From Macrothele yani (taxonomy: Eukaryota > Arthropoda > Arachnida > Araneae > Macrothelidae), in NCBI GenBank assembly GCA_039090855.1, contig CM077005.1:17337921-17401920 (forward strand): a stretch of DNA of 64,000 nt. Reading direction: 5' to 3'. Position numbers and translations under genes: made by a program. Below the pieces are notes generated by a model. The model was not told the DNA's origin. It saw only the letters and a list, made by a program, of their open reading frames with translations, and ran no database searches. Shown one piece after another: positions 33,471-45,500 of the stretch (the stretch's first letter is position 1; every line of letters starts with the position of its first letter).

Positions 33471-34765
33471 CACTATATTAACAAAAGTCACCGGACACCC
33501 CTTCAAAAGCAAAATGAATGGATCTGCTGCACTGTTACGATGAGCGGCACAGCTGCAAACGGTATAAAAACAAGCCTGCAGCAGCCCGTGATCATATCAT
33601 ATGGTGAGGTTGAGTGAAAATGTTGCGGCAGGAGAGATCTGACTTTGAGAAAGGAAAGATTGTTGGGTGTTATATTAGTGGGTTGTCCATAAGAGAAACC
33701 AAGAGGCATTTAAACAGACCCAAGTCAACTGTTTTGGATGTACTAAATAAGTGGAAGACATATGGCTTGCCCGAAGCAGCAAAACGTACCGTAAGACCAA
33801 ATAAAATCAGTGATAGAGGGCGTCAAAGCCTCAGGAGAGTCATTACAGCTAATCGAAGGAGTACTGCACAAGACCTCAGTGTAGTGAGTAAAAATGATGG
33901 AATCTCGGTATGTACTCGTACCATTCGCAGAGAACTTCATTCCATGGATTACAGTAGTAGTGCGGCTGCTCATAAGCCTTTCATCTTTACTCGGAATGCT
34001 ACTTGTCATTTATTATGGTGTAATAACATTTATCGTGGACTATAGATCAATGGAAACGGGTCCTATAGACTGATGAATATAGATACACAATCCATCAGTC
34101 TGATGGCTGTGTGTTGTGTGGGTTTGGCAGCAGCCGGGGGAATGCTATTTACCACAGTGTACTGTTCCTACAATTAAGTTTGGAGCTGGCAGTGCACTTG
34201 TGTGGGGGTGTTTTTCGTGGTATGGTCCCGGACCATTGGTTTTCGTGATCAAACCTGTTAAACAGCATGTCTACCTCGATATTCTGGACAATTATGCCCT
34301 ACCAACTCTGTGGCAATACTATGAAACCGAGCCTTGTTCATACCAGCAGTATAATGAACCAAGCCATAAGGCAAGAACTGTTAATGTGTGGTTTGACAAT
34401 AATTCCGTATTGTGTGTGGACTGGCCAGCACAGAGCCCTGATCTTAATCCCATAGAGCACCTATGGGATGAATTAGAGTGCTGCATAAAACATTTGAAAC
34501 CAAGGCCTACTACTAAGCAACAGTTAGCGGCAGCATTATGTACTGAATGGAAGCGCATACCTATTGCTGCGTTCCAAAACCTTGTCAAAAGCATGTCTCG
34601 AAGGGTCAGTGCATGCATTAAGGCTAAAGGTGGACTGACACCATACTAATGTATGTCAATAAATGCTATCTCATCCTCAAATAGGCTAATGTCTGTATTG
34701 ATTTAATAATAAATGCTATGTTGTGTTTCTCTTCTAGGTGTCCGATGACTTTTGTCAATATAGTG
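33471..34765 (+). mobile_element. Tc1-like element with cactatatt termini
   Basis: A 1295-bp element with TIRs cactatattaacaaaagtca (33471) and its complement ending at 34765. TA precedes it and TG follows. It starts 17 bp after the end of the previous Tc1 element. Confidence 0.88.
33614..34649 (+). pseudogene. Tc1-like transposase with second catalytic Asp changed to Tyr
   Basis: N-terminal segment 33614-34045: LRQERSDFEKGKIVGCYISG, SIRETKRHLNRPKSTV, LSVVSKNDGISVCTRTIRRE. TDEYRY with the first Asp is in another frame near 34069-34086 after a stop. Segment 34116-34649: KFGAGSALVWGCFSW, YQQYNEPSHKA, WPAQSPDLNPIEHLWDE, ending GGLTPY. The usual reading at the second site is QQDNAP; here Asp is Tyr (34352-34354). 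The Glu is present. Inactive. Confidence 0.9.
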
Positions 34766-35154
34766 TGTGAAACAAAGCTATTATGATTTTTTACAGTATA
34801 CAAAAACAAATACAATATATAATCAACATAATACTGTATCTGGCTAATGTAGTACTTAGCTAGAACTACATTATGTATTTATATACATGGGAGGGCATTT
34901 TCTGGCAAGAAGTACATTAAGTTGAAACACGGGAACAGTATGAATGAATGACTCTGCTCTTGAATAATTATTTCGACTTTTTAACAAGCTTCAAAGTGGA
35001 CATACAACTTTTAGTTGAGTTCAAACATCTACAGGGCTCTCATTAAATGTAAGATTTTTTAATCCGAATTTCAAATTTCAGCTGTTTTGATATTAATTAA
35101 AAGAGCTTTAAGGTATAGTAAGTTAAAGAGGATATCTTAATATCATCCTATTAT
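34766..35154. other. No gene recognised
   Basis: AT-rich spacer between the Tc1-like element and a 5'-truncated LINE; the LINE may begin anywhere in its last 50 bp. Confidence 0.5.
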
Positions 35155-36925
35155 CCCATAGTGGGTAAAAATAGAGCTGATGCTTGGTGGAATAGTGAGA
35201 TTGAAGAGGCAGTAAAGAGAAAAAAGGAAGCCTATTTGAGGATGTTGCAAGGTAGAGTTTCTGTGGATGAATATCGCTGTAAGAAGCGTGAAGCAGCTAA
35301 GCTGGTTCGCCAGAGTAAGGCAAAAGTTAGGAAGAAGGTGGAAAAGCACGAATTGGCTTTTTGGAAAGATGGGAAGACTTTCTGGAAGTACATGAGAATC
35401 AAGAAAAATAGGGGAAACAAAGTGGTAAGCTGTGTAAAGAATAGGTTCGGGAAAATGATATGGGAGCCCAATGAGTTAAGTGAAAGATGGGGTGAATACT
35501 TCTGCGAGTTATTAGATCAAAAAAGCAAAGAAAATTCTGAGACAGAAGCAGATGATGTCACAGTGATGGATGGAAGCACAGGAAGGATCTCAAGAGAAGA
35601 GGTGTGTAAAGCTCTAAAATCTCTTCAGAATGGTAAGGCTCTGGGAGTTGATGGCATAACTGCCAAGATGTTGAAATATGGTGCTGACTCTGTAATTGAC
35701 TGGTTAACTGAAATTTGCCAGTTGTGCTGGGAGTTAGGAATGGTCCCACTGGATTGGAAAGATGCTATCATTGTTCCCTTGCATAAGGGAAAAGGTGATC
35801 AGACTGACTGCAAAAACTATCATGGTATTAGCCTACCGAGTGTGCCAGGGAAAGTGTTTGGTAAGGTCGTTATTGAAAAAGTACAGGGTCTTACATAAGA
35901 GAAAGTGTGGGATGTACAGAGTGATTTTATGCCTGGTAAAGGCTGCACTAACCAAATTTGTGCATTACGCATGATGATTGAAAAGTATCTGGCTGTTGGT
36001 AAGAAAGTTTTTGCTGCCTTTATAGATTTAGAGAAAGCTTACGACAGAGTAAATATATGACACTTTTGTGGAAGGTATTAAATTAATATGGTGTTACTGT
36101 GAATCTACTTAATAGTAGAAAAGCCATGTATGCTGGCAGTAGAGCTTGTGTACGAGTGAATGGTGTTTTATAAAAATGTTTTTTTCTATTCGTGCAGGAG
36201 TCCAGCAAGGTTGTGTAATGTCACCATGGCTGTTTAATATATTTATGGATGCATGCATATGTGATAACAAAATAGATAATACTGGTTTATATCTAGGTGA
36301 TATCAGTGTGTGCAGATTGCTGTATGCTGATGACACTGTCCTGTTGGCAGAGAGCAAAAGTGAGTTGTGCCAGCCATGCGGTTCTCAAGAGAGCCCCGCA
36401 TGGCTGTGTATGAGAGTGTAATTGTTCTTTCTCTGATATACGGCAGTGGAACCTGGGTACTGCAGGAGAAACATAGGAGTCATTCGTGTGCTGGAGAAAT
36501 GCGTTACTTACAGGGAGTTTATTGCGTTACTTATAGGGGGGTTATGGCAAGACACGTTCCGATTGTGTGAGGAATGAAGATGTGTTGCAGTTGTGTAATG
36601 CAAAGCAAAATGTTGTTAGCAAGGTGGAGATTAATATGCTTCGGTGGTTTGGCCATGTTGAAAGAATGAGTGATGAGATGCTTACTAAGAAAATATTTTT
36701 AGCCCAAATGGCAGGTACGAAAGGCAGATAAAGGCCAAGGAAGTCATGGGAGGATCAGATTCAAGTTTGCCTGCATGAGGAAAAGATTATGAGTATGAAG
36801 CATAAAAGATCTTGTGTATGGCATGTGATGGATATCAGTGAAGCCCAAGTTGTATGTCAAGATCGCTGTAAATGGAGAAATTTGATACTGCAACAGTACG
36901 TAAAAATCATCTGGTAGTTTGTATT
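35155..36925 (+). pseudogene. 5'-truncated LINE with internal deletion in RT
   Basis: The first segment (to 35898) reads ADAWWNSEIEEAVKRKKEAY (linker after the endonuclease), SLQNGKALGVDGITAKML, WKDAIIVPLHKGKGD and NYHGISLPSVPGKVF. Frameshifts follow, with FMPGKGCTNQI-like and AFIDLEKAYDRV near 36010-36045. GVQQGCVMSPWLFNIFMD and LLYADDTVLLAESKS come at 36195-36360. Text then jumps straight to MAVYESVIVLSLIYGSGTW, so the stretch normally following YADD is deleted. The tail WFGHVERMSDEML is at 36645-36690. There is no endonuclease and no clear poly-A or ATG tail. Clade not assigned. Confidence 0.85.
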
Positions 36926-38329
36926 TCTTTGTGGAGCTAACCTCTGAATCTCAGAACAGTTTAGTGATGTGTATGTATGTATGATGTACATATTTCAAAA
37001 GAAAAAAATTGTGGCCTGCTATCTGGCTCTTAAAAACTGTGGTGCGCAACTCTACGGAAGTTGAAAAGTACTGCCATAAAACACATTTTTGGGCATTCCT
37101 CAAAAGAAAACATTGACTAATTTTTGTTTGCAGTTTAGTTAGAACTTCACTAATCATATATTGCACACTACTGTTAACATGTTCTAGTTGTTAACTTGTA
37201 ATTGCTAATAACTCCATATGGTTGATGATGATAGTAATTAACACGTAATAACCAAATGATAATAATTGTACGCAAGTAATTCTTGCGATTCGTAAATATG
37301 TCTAATAAACTTTTCTTCTTTTCTTCATTTAATGGCCTGCAAAGGTTATCCGTTAGCTGTGCTATATTTCGTAACTCCCCGCTTAAAACTCCAATTCCTT
37401 TTTTCTTAAGTCCTGCCTTTCTTAATCTCTCGTGCTGTCGTGAAATCCCCTGACCTCCCGGTCTACCTAAGACCTCCCAGCTTACCCTGGGGCAATCATC
37501 TCGTCGTACTTTTCATGAACGCTCGATTCCTAAACCTAGAGAACTATCTTCTCACCTCCTTCTCCCGTGTCTCCCAAAAATGCCCTTAAGCTTATCCGAA
37601 AATTCCCCATGAGAAAACACCTACACCGCCCTCGGTAAATCTTAAGCCTCAAAGTCAAATGTGAGGGGCTAGTCATTTGTCGGCACATTGAAATACAAAC
37701 CTGAAAAGCATCAAAAGAGGTGCGATAGAGTTAATCTCCATTCAACATACAAAGTGCATATACTAAGCTCAAACACATTGTTGTCTTAGTAAATAACCGT
37801 ACATCCGGTGTTTAATGGGGAACTGACACTGAGAAATTTCTCTCACGCTTTGGGGAAAAGGTTGCATTTTGAGATTTTATATGAAATCCTAAAATCCTGT
37901 ATAAAATCTCTGTAACACTACATTCTTCATAATGATTTGAAAGGTCTGGAAAAATACTCTATTTTTTTATGTGTCTTTACAGTAACAACAGTTTTTGATG
38001 CTACTTGTCTTTCTCAACAGCAGTAAAGTAAAATGCAAAAAAAAAAAAAATATTGATGCAACAAAAATGGGTAATGGTGTGTCACTCTCCAAATCATTGT
38101 TGAAATCTGATCGTGGAATATGCTACCCCATGAAGCAGCATTGTTACTCAACAGTATATTTTACTAAACTATTGCCGAACATCATTTCACAGCGTTTTAC
38201 ATACGTAACATTGCAATTGACATAAATTACAAGAACCTGATGCTAAAGGTGATAAAAGCCATTACAAAAATGCATTTTTGATAATATGAAAACAGTGTTG
38301 TTGCAAAATTCGGCTTTCGCTCAGCCCAT
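36926..38329. other. No gene recognised
   Basis: AT-rich with a C-rich segment at 37370-37620 (cctcccggtctacctaagac and similar) that stands out in composition. An A run lies at 38036-38050. No frame of note. Confidence 0.5.
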
Positions 38330-38880
38330 GGGTCTTATGTTATGCTCCACAGCACCCGACAGAGAGTAAATCCGGAGGACCTTGGGGGCCATTGGATGGT
38401 TCCAAACACTCAGATGAGCATTCCTTGAGCCATGCCTAGGAGGTTACAGCCTACTCTCATGCTGAAACAGATCATAGGCCACAGGATGCATGAAGGCAAG
38501 GACAGTGTGTAGGTGATCAGCCAGCACATACTGGTAGTGCGCAGCGGTTAAGGACCTCTCCAGACACACTAAATGACCTAATGAGTCCCGTGAGAAGGCT
38601 CCCAAAACCATCACAGAGCCAACCTGGCATAACGAGGACATGGCCTCATACAGTCATCACCACACCCACACCATCTCATCAACTCGATACATCTGAAAAT
38701 GGGATTCATCTGATCACACGATGTGACGCCACTCTAGTCTAGTTTTGATGTTCCCAGTACTAGGCGACCTCGGAGTAATCTCTGACGACAAGCAGTCAAC
38801 ACTGGCACTCCGGTAGCCCAGGGAACGGAGCGTGTGTTGTACCATCACAGCTGACACTGCTCAGGCCTCCAGCATTTAGC
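38330..38880 (-). pseudogene. Tc1-like transposase remnant
   Basis: On the minus strand the text reads SDESHFQMYRVDEMVWVW (first Asp, near 38655-38710), then GSVMVLGAFSRDSLGHLV and ERSLTAAHYQYVLADHL (38510-38620), LFQHESRL where QQDN is expected, and IQWPPRSSGF near 38375-38405. Stops and substitutions at the catalytic sites show a decayed copy. Terminal repeats were not found. Confidence 0.75.
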
Positions 38881-38913
38881 CTTAGTGGTAATAATTGATG
38901 TCATGGCTATTCC

Positions 38914-39007
38914 CAGTGTTTCTTTCAGGGCTTTTTGGCCGGAAGAGGGGGGGGTGTCGTTTTTGGGAGGGCTTCACCCCCTGGATGTATGCCTGAAAGA
39001 AACACTG
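38914..39007. mobile_element. 94-bp hAT-type MITE
   Basis: Perfect 16-bp inverted termini (cagtgtttctttcagg at 38914-38929, complement at 38992-39007) with a perfect 8-bp duplication gctattcc at 38906-38913 and 39008-39015. An 8-bp duplication and a CAGTG start are characteristic of hAT. The 62-bp interior has a G run and no coding capacity. Confidence 0.88.
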
Positions 39008-39034
39008 GCTATTCCTAGACTTGATACACTATAA

Positions 39035-39347
39035 TATTCACTAAATAATGAATTTTACTCAGGAATAAAAGGAAATTACTTACAGTCAAATTTTTGGGTA
39101 GCACCCCTACCCTTCCTCAGGACTAAAGTAGGTGTTGCCATTCATCAGCTAAATTCCATCCTTTCACGTCATTTAATGTTGTACTTCTTCTGTAAAACAT
39201 TAAATTATGTGAAAGGTTGGAATTTAGCTAATGAATGACAACACATACTATAGTGTAGTCCTGAGGAAGGGTAGGGGAGCTACCCGAAAATTTGACTGTA
39301 AGTAATTTCCTTTTATTCCCGAGTAAAACCCATAATTTAGTGAAATT
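39035..39347. repeat. Long near-perfect hairpin, MITE-like
   Basis: Two inverted arms of about 150 bp (39035-39186 and 39192-39347) share blocks such as ggaataaaaggaaattactt, cctacccttcctcaggact and attcat-agctaaattcca. The loop is only a few bases. Arms differ at roughly one base in ten. It has no coding capacity. It is probably a palindromic MITE; transcribed, it would fold into a long double-stranded RNA. Confidence 0.8.
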
Positions 39348-39675
39348 TATAGAGCATTTAACCTGCATATGATTTGTGCCGCCATTTCCAAGCGGTTGGT
39401 TTGTATGAGCCTGGATGGGTTATGTCGATCCCGGTCATCAATGACATGTGGTCAGCCACGGCTTGCTTTCTGGGTGCTAGTACATCTGTTGATGGTAAAC
39501 TCACAGTACTCCTTCATACAGACGCCCTTGGGAACCCTAGGATTCATATCACTTGGGCTATGAAATGACCTGTCAGTCTAGTGCCAACAATGTGTCCATG
39601 ATAAAAGTTGCTCAGATTACCACATTTACCCATGTTCATTGATTGTGATACACTGTTGGAGAGTCCTGCTGTCAG
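39348..39675. other. No gene recognised
   Basis: Slightly GC-richer than its surroundings. Two overlapping frames of 64 residues are open at 39369-39568 but carry no known motif; this could be decayed transposon or exon sequence. Confidence 0.4.
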
Positions 39676-39747
39676 TCTATCTCCTGCATTCAGTTTGGGT
39701 CTATCTCCTGCATTCAGTTTGGGTCTATCTCCTGCATTCAGTTTGGG
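39676..39747. repeat. 24-bp tandem repeat, three copies
   Basis: Three identical units of tctatctcctgcattcagtttggg in direct orientation. Confidence 0.95.
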
Positions 39748-39787
39748 ACATTCAGTTTTGGGCTTCCGGTAATCCGTAGTTTGATAA

Positions 39788-40165
39788 ATAATTATTAGAA
39801 CATTACAGATTCCAATAAGGACAAAATAAGTACATTACAAATGAATATGCAGCAATGTGTGTGAAATAGACCTTTATGGCAAAATGTTGGACCATGAACC
39901 TCATAAAAACAAGAGACTAATTAAAGAAAGTTTTTATATCCAAAAAACAGTTCCATTAACGAACCTTCAAAAATTATAAATGGCATTTTCAACAGCTTAA
40001 TTCAAAAACAGTAGACTTACAAAATACATAAGGGAAATATTTTAATTTACTGGCAATAAAACTTAAATTCTTTCTGTGTAAACAGAACTTTTGATAGAGT
40101 TCCGATGTAGAGACCAGAAACGTCTGTAAAAACAAAAGAACTCAGAAGATGTGAAAAATACACTG
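39788..40165. repeat. Dispersed repeat, uninterrupted copy
   Basis: Starts ataattattagaacattaca and ends near actcagaagatgtgaaaaat. A second copy in the same orientation is split into 42409-42505 and 45609-45912 by a LINE. No coding potential; probably a non-autonomous or decayed element. Confidence 0.82.
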
Positions 40166-40750
40166 GTTGACAATTGCTAAGAAACATCGTCATTTTACAG
40201 TGAAACGTCAATGGAGCACACTATAAATGTGGGGAAAAAGCCAATTGGTGGTGCTACGTAGTGTATCTAACCAACTTCAAGCATAAATGGATTGCCCAGC
40301 TAGATATTTAAGGGCTAACACTCCCTCTAAGTCGGACCATCGTAAAAGTTGCGATGACAGCTTACTCTTCTTGCAACGAAATTTCGTTGGTGACTGGTTG
40401 ATTTCGTTTTGTTGCAAGGATTAGTTTAAGGAGGTCTGGTATCAAAAAACTGGGAAAAAATCATATTCCCATTTTTTGTATTTTATTAAAAATCAAGAAT
40501 CTTATTTTTTAAATGATGTATTAATTTCCAAAATTGTGCAGTTAGAAGTATTGTTATTTATTTTTTAAAATTTCCTCACTCCCGCGATTTTTGGGATGAT
40601 GTTGGTTTTTAGTGCAACAAGTTGAGTTTTAGAGAAAAGAAGATCAAGTTGAGGTGCTGAGGCATTATATGCAATTCTCTCTCTCTCTTTTTTCATGATG
40701 AACTTGATCTGGAAACTGCACACACATATGGTAATATTGTGATTATTATA
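40166..40750. other. No gene recognised
   Basis: AT-rich spacer before the mariner element. No motif-bearing frame was seen. Confidence 0.45.
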
Positions 40751-42036
40751 TTGGGTATATAAATAAGTTTTGAGGGATTTGAGGTGAAAAAAACACATTG
40801 TTGGAGAACAGAAACAATATTTTAATATTAATCGAAGTATGCTCCCTCTGAAGCTACAACTTTACCCCATTTTTCGGGCTGTCAACGTTTGCCCTGAAGA
40901 AAGAATTCCGGTTCCTTAGAAGAGATCCAGTTGTCCAGCCAATTTTTGATGTCTTCATAAGAACTAAACCGTTCTCCAGAACGTGCTGACTGCATCGACT
41001 GGAACAAATGGTAATCCGATGGTGTAATATCTGGCAAATATGTCAGGTGGGGTAGAACTTCCTAGTCGGATCCTTCTAAGTACTTTTTCACAGGTCGTGA
41101 AACATGTGGTCCTGCGCTGTCATGCTGTAAGATGACTTTGTTGTGTCTATTCTCCCATTCCGGCCGTTTTTGCGTGAGAGCTAGTTTTAAACACATTAAT
41201 TGGGTTCGATACCGATCACCAGTAATAGTTTCTAACCGTTTCAGCAGTTGATAGTGGATCACACCCTTCTGGTCCCACCAGATACACAGCATTACCTTTG
41301 AACCATGGATATTGCGTTTTGGCGTTGAAGGACCTGGTTCACCTGGCTTCACCCATGCTTTCTGCCGTTTAGGGTTATCGTACCATATCCATTTCTCATC
41401 GGCAGTAATAATACGATGCAAAAACCCTTTCTTTTTTGCCTTTGAAGCAGCAATTCGCAAATGGTTTTTCGACGTTCAAGGTCTCTTTCCCGCAAAGCAT
41501 GTGGAACCCAATTCCCTTCTTTTTGCACGATTCCCATGGCAGCTAAACATTGTAAAATGCATAGTTGACTAACATTTAATGCTGCTGCTAGTTCTTTTTG
41601 GGTCTGGCACGGATCCTCGTCGAGTAAAGCTTCCAATTCGGCATCAGCAATTTTTTGGGTGGTCCAGAACGTTCTTTATCACTGACATCGAAATCGTTCC
41701 TTTTGAATCGTCTAAACCAATACTCACATGTTTTTATGGATGGGGAATGTTCACCATAGATTTCTGACATTAAGCGATAGCTGTCGGCAGCACTTTTCTT
41801 GACAATAAAGTAATGCACTAACACTTCCCGCAAATGCTGTTTTGCCGGGACGAAAGTTGCCATTTTTCATCGAGTAAAACAAATACGTCTTCAAATCTTA
41901 ATCGAACGTTGTATACTGACTCTGACAGCTGGCGTCTCATACTGCGATATCGCAGTGTTGCCACCTTAAAATACATGCGAGCAGTAATAAGTAAGACACC
42001 GAACGGAAATCCCTCAAAACTTATTTATATATCCAA
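40751..42036 (-). mobile_element. Mariner element, full length
   Basis: A 1286-bp element with TIRs ttgggtatataaataagttt (40751) and complement ending at 42036, flanked by TA (40749-40750 and 42037-42038). Its size and TIRs are typical of mariner. Confidence 0.92.
40828..41863 (-). pseudogene. Mariner (DD34D) transposase, frameshifted
   Basis: Starts MATFVPAKQHLREVLVHYF at 41863, then YGEHSPSIKTCEYWFRRF. The second frame (41349-41636) gives EALLDEDPCQTQKELAAAL and VPHALRERDLERRKTICELL. The third (41062-41460) reads ITADEKWIWYDNPKRQKAWV (first Asp), CIWWDQKGVIHYQLL and ILQHDSAGPHVSRPVKKYLE (second Asp). The third Asp region near 41035 reads out of frame. The C-terminus is KWGKVVASEGAYFD with TAA at 40828. 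It needs at least three frameshift events to read through. Confidence 0.9.
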
Positions 42037-42408
42037 TACTATTAAGCGCAAAGCTTTGTTATTTAATGTTACAAAATACAGAATAATCTGGTCTGGAATG
42101 CTTTTACGTTCTTTCTTTTTTTTAAATTTTGGAAATTTCCCTACATGCTTTTTTTTATTTTCTACTACATCACTCTAAACTACCTTTACCAATTAGCATA
42201 TATGTAAATTATATTGCAAAGATTAGTTTTTTAGAGTCAAAATTTCAAACGCTTGCAACTGTCTGTACAGCGTTGTACGTTTTATACAGAGTTGTATAAA
42301 AATAAAATGTATCTGCATACACAACCATTGAAACAGAAATGTTGCTGCAAACCGGTGAATCACGATAGCAATACAATAAGATAATTTAAATAAAAATTAA
42401 TAAAAAAA
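42037..42408. other. No gene recognised
   Basis: AT-rich spacer between mariner and the split dispersed repeat. Confidence 0.45.
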
Positions 42409-42505
42409 TAATTATTAGAACATTACAGATTCCAATTCGAACAAAATAAGTACTTTACAATTGAATGTGCAACAATGTGTGTGAAATGGATCTTTAAGGT
42501 CTTCT
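42409..42505. repeat. Dispersed repeat, left part (split copy)
   Basis: Matches 39788-39885 (ataattattagaacattacagattcc through tgtgtgtgaaatgg). It stops where the LINE begins and continues at 45609. Confidence 0.82.
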
Positions 42506-45500
42506 TGGTTACTCAGTCCAAGGACTGGTTGTTCAGTAGATGTACTCTCTCCATTCCTCTCTATTCTCCGACATTCTCTTCAAGTCATAGTATGTCCTAG
42601 TATTAGTGTCTTGGAGTAATTGTGCCACAAAACCATTTCTTGGACGTCCTCTTCCTCTCTTGCCTTGAATTTTACTTTCCAAAACTTTCAGAATCGGGCC
42701 TCCATGGCACAATGTGTGTCCCATCCCTAACATTCTTCTTTTTTTTAACATGTTGATCAGATTCCTGGGCTCTCCCACTCTCTCCAGGACCTCTTCATTA
42801 GTCTTTCTATCGAGCCAGCTTATTCTCTCCATTCTTCTATAGCTCCATACCTCAAATGCCTCCAGCCTTTTCACTTCCCTCTAGCTCAATGTCCATGTCT
42901 CAGAACCGTAGAGAGCTACTGACCAAACATATGCCTTTAAAATTCTCTTCCTCAGTTTTAGATCCATATTTTTGGATGTCAGTAGTCTTTGATTCTCTCT
43001 AAAAGCCGTTTTTGCAATCCTCAGTCTCATTCTAATTTCCTTTTCACACCTCGCATCTTCAGTAATAATTTGACCCAAATAGCGGAATGATTTAACTTGT
43101 TCGATGCATTGTCCTTCTATTTTAACGAAAGCCTGTTTTGGATCCTTCCCTATTACCAGTATTTTTGTCTTATTTTTATTTATTTTCATTCTATAGATAT
43201 CCGCATTTTTGTGTATTTTTGACATCATGCGCTGTAATGACTTGGCTGATCTTGAAACAATTGCCTGGTCATCAGCAAACTTAATGGCCTTAATTCTCTC
43301 TCCATTAACCCAAACTCCTTCGCTGGCGCTCCCCAAAGTCTGATCCATCATAACTTCTGCATAAATACCAAAAAGGCCAGGTGACAACAAGCATCCCTGC
43401 CTTACACCTTTATTTATTGAGAATGGATCAGTCATTCCCTCTTGAATTGAAATCAATGCTTCCTGATTTACATAGAGATTTTTGATGAGCTGGATACTGT
43501 TATCATCTATGCCAAGTCTCTCTAGGATTGGAAAAAGTTTTGTCCAAGTCACTCTGTCAAAGGCTTTCTCATAATCAATGAAACAAATGTAGAGGGAGCA
43601 CCCCTGTCAATCATTCTTTCTGCCAAGAATCTCAGGGTGCCAATCGCATCCCTAGTACCCTTTCCTCTTCTAAATCCAAATTGGTACTCTCCCAACGCCT
43701 CTTACACCTTAAAATCCAATCTCTTTTTAATAATCTTCAGCAGAATCTTCGATGCATGTGAAATTAAGCTTATGGTTCTGTACTGTTCACAATCTGTTGC
43801 CTTAGGTTTCTTTGGTAGAGGAATTATTGTGGAGGTCGTATGGTCAGCAGGCCGAATTCCTTTTTGATAGCAACAATTTACAAAGACAAATAATTGATTA
43901 ATTAAAGCTTCACCAAATTCTTTAAGTAGTTCGATGGGTATCTCATCTGCTCCTGGAGCTTTACTGTTTGGAATTGATCTAAGCGCCTCCTCAAATTCTT
44001 CTTTTGTAATTTCCTGACACCTCTCCATTCCATCACTAAGTATGAATTTGACCGATTTGATTTTTGTTCCTTCTTCTCATTATATAGTTCTGACATTCTT
44101 TCCACCTCTCTTTTTTCTCCTTTGGGTCAGTCAGGTGTTTTCCCTGTTTGTTTTGGATGGTACTGGATTGCACTCCTTTGTTCCTCTGTGCCGTGCTTTT
44201 GATAGCCTTTTGAACAAGGTCTGACCGTCCCTGGTTTTCCATTTCCTCTATTTCTTCACAACGATCCGCCCACCATTTTGCTCTTGCTTTTTTACATTCT
44301 CTATGCACTTTATTTTTTAGTTTTTTATACATTAATGTTCCTTGTTCTGTGTTAATATTTTTCCATTTAAGTCTTTCTTCCATTTTGACTATCACCTCTG
44401 GTGTCAGCCATTTCTTTCTAATTTCTAAGTTTTGTCTCTTCCGATTGTTTCCTTTCCAGCATCTAATACTATGTTTTTTATCAACTTCCAATGTTGTTCA
44501 GGTTCTTTAATGCCCATCTGAACTGCTTCAATACCATTTAAAATCCTGGTGTGATAATTATAATTTTTATGTCTTAACGCCTCCAGATTAAATTTCATTC
44601 TTCTCTTTGGTTTTTCTACCTTCTTCCATTTTAAATTATAAGTCATCATAAGGAGGTTATGATCGGAATCAACATCAGCTCCCGGGTAGGCTATTGACCT
44701 TTTCACTTGATTTCTATAATGTCTCTTAACCAAAATGTAATCAATGTGGTACCTATTTTTATCCCCCGGACTTTTCCATGTGTATCTCCTCCGTCTATGA
44801 ACTTGATTCTACGTATTTGTAATTACTCATTTTTCTTGTTCACAGAAGTTGATCAACCTTTGTCCTCTCCTCATTTCTCAGTCCCAATCCGTACTTTCCT
44901 AGGATATCTCCTTCTGGACCTTCCCCCACCACAGCGTTCCAGTCTCCCATTATGATTACATTGTCAACTGATTTTGTCAAACTCAGTATTTCTTCCAAAC
45001 ATTCATACATATTTCCCACTTCCTGGTCATCATGTCTTGTAGTCGGCATGTAGACTTGAACTATCACCATATCAATAGTTCTTGTAAACAGCCTGATCAT
45101 AATCGCTCTGTGGCTCAACACTCTAACATCCTTTAACGCAGCCACAGACTGCTTCAATACCATTTAAAATCCAGACTGCTTATCCAACACCAGAGCCACC
45201 CCTCCTTGGCCATATTCACTTCCAGAATGAATCACGTGATAGTTGTCACTCTGAAATTCTCCTTCCTCCTTCCATCTAGTCTCAGACAGTCCAAAAATAT
45301 TAATCCTGTGCTTCTCCATTTCTCTTTTAATATTTTCTGGTTTGTCCATTCTCATCATTGTACGAACATTCCATGTTGCAATATTTGTGTAGGGATTTCG
45401 CATGATGTCGACCTGAGAAGCCCTGCCTCTTCTCCTGCCGGGCCAGACTCCAGGAAATGTTCTAGGATCGGAGTTGCCAGAATCATTCATTTGCTGAGAC

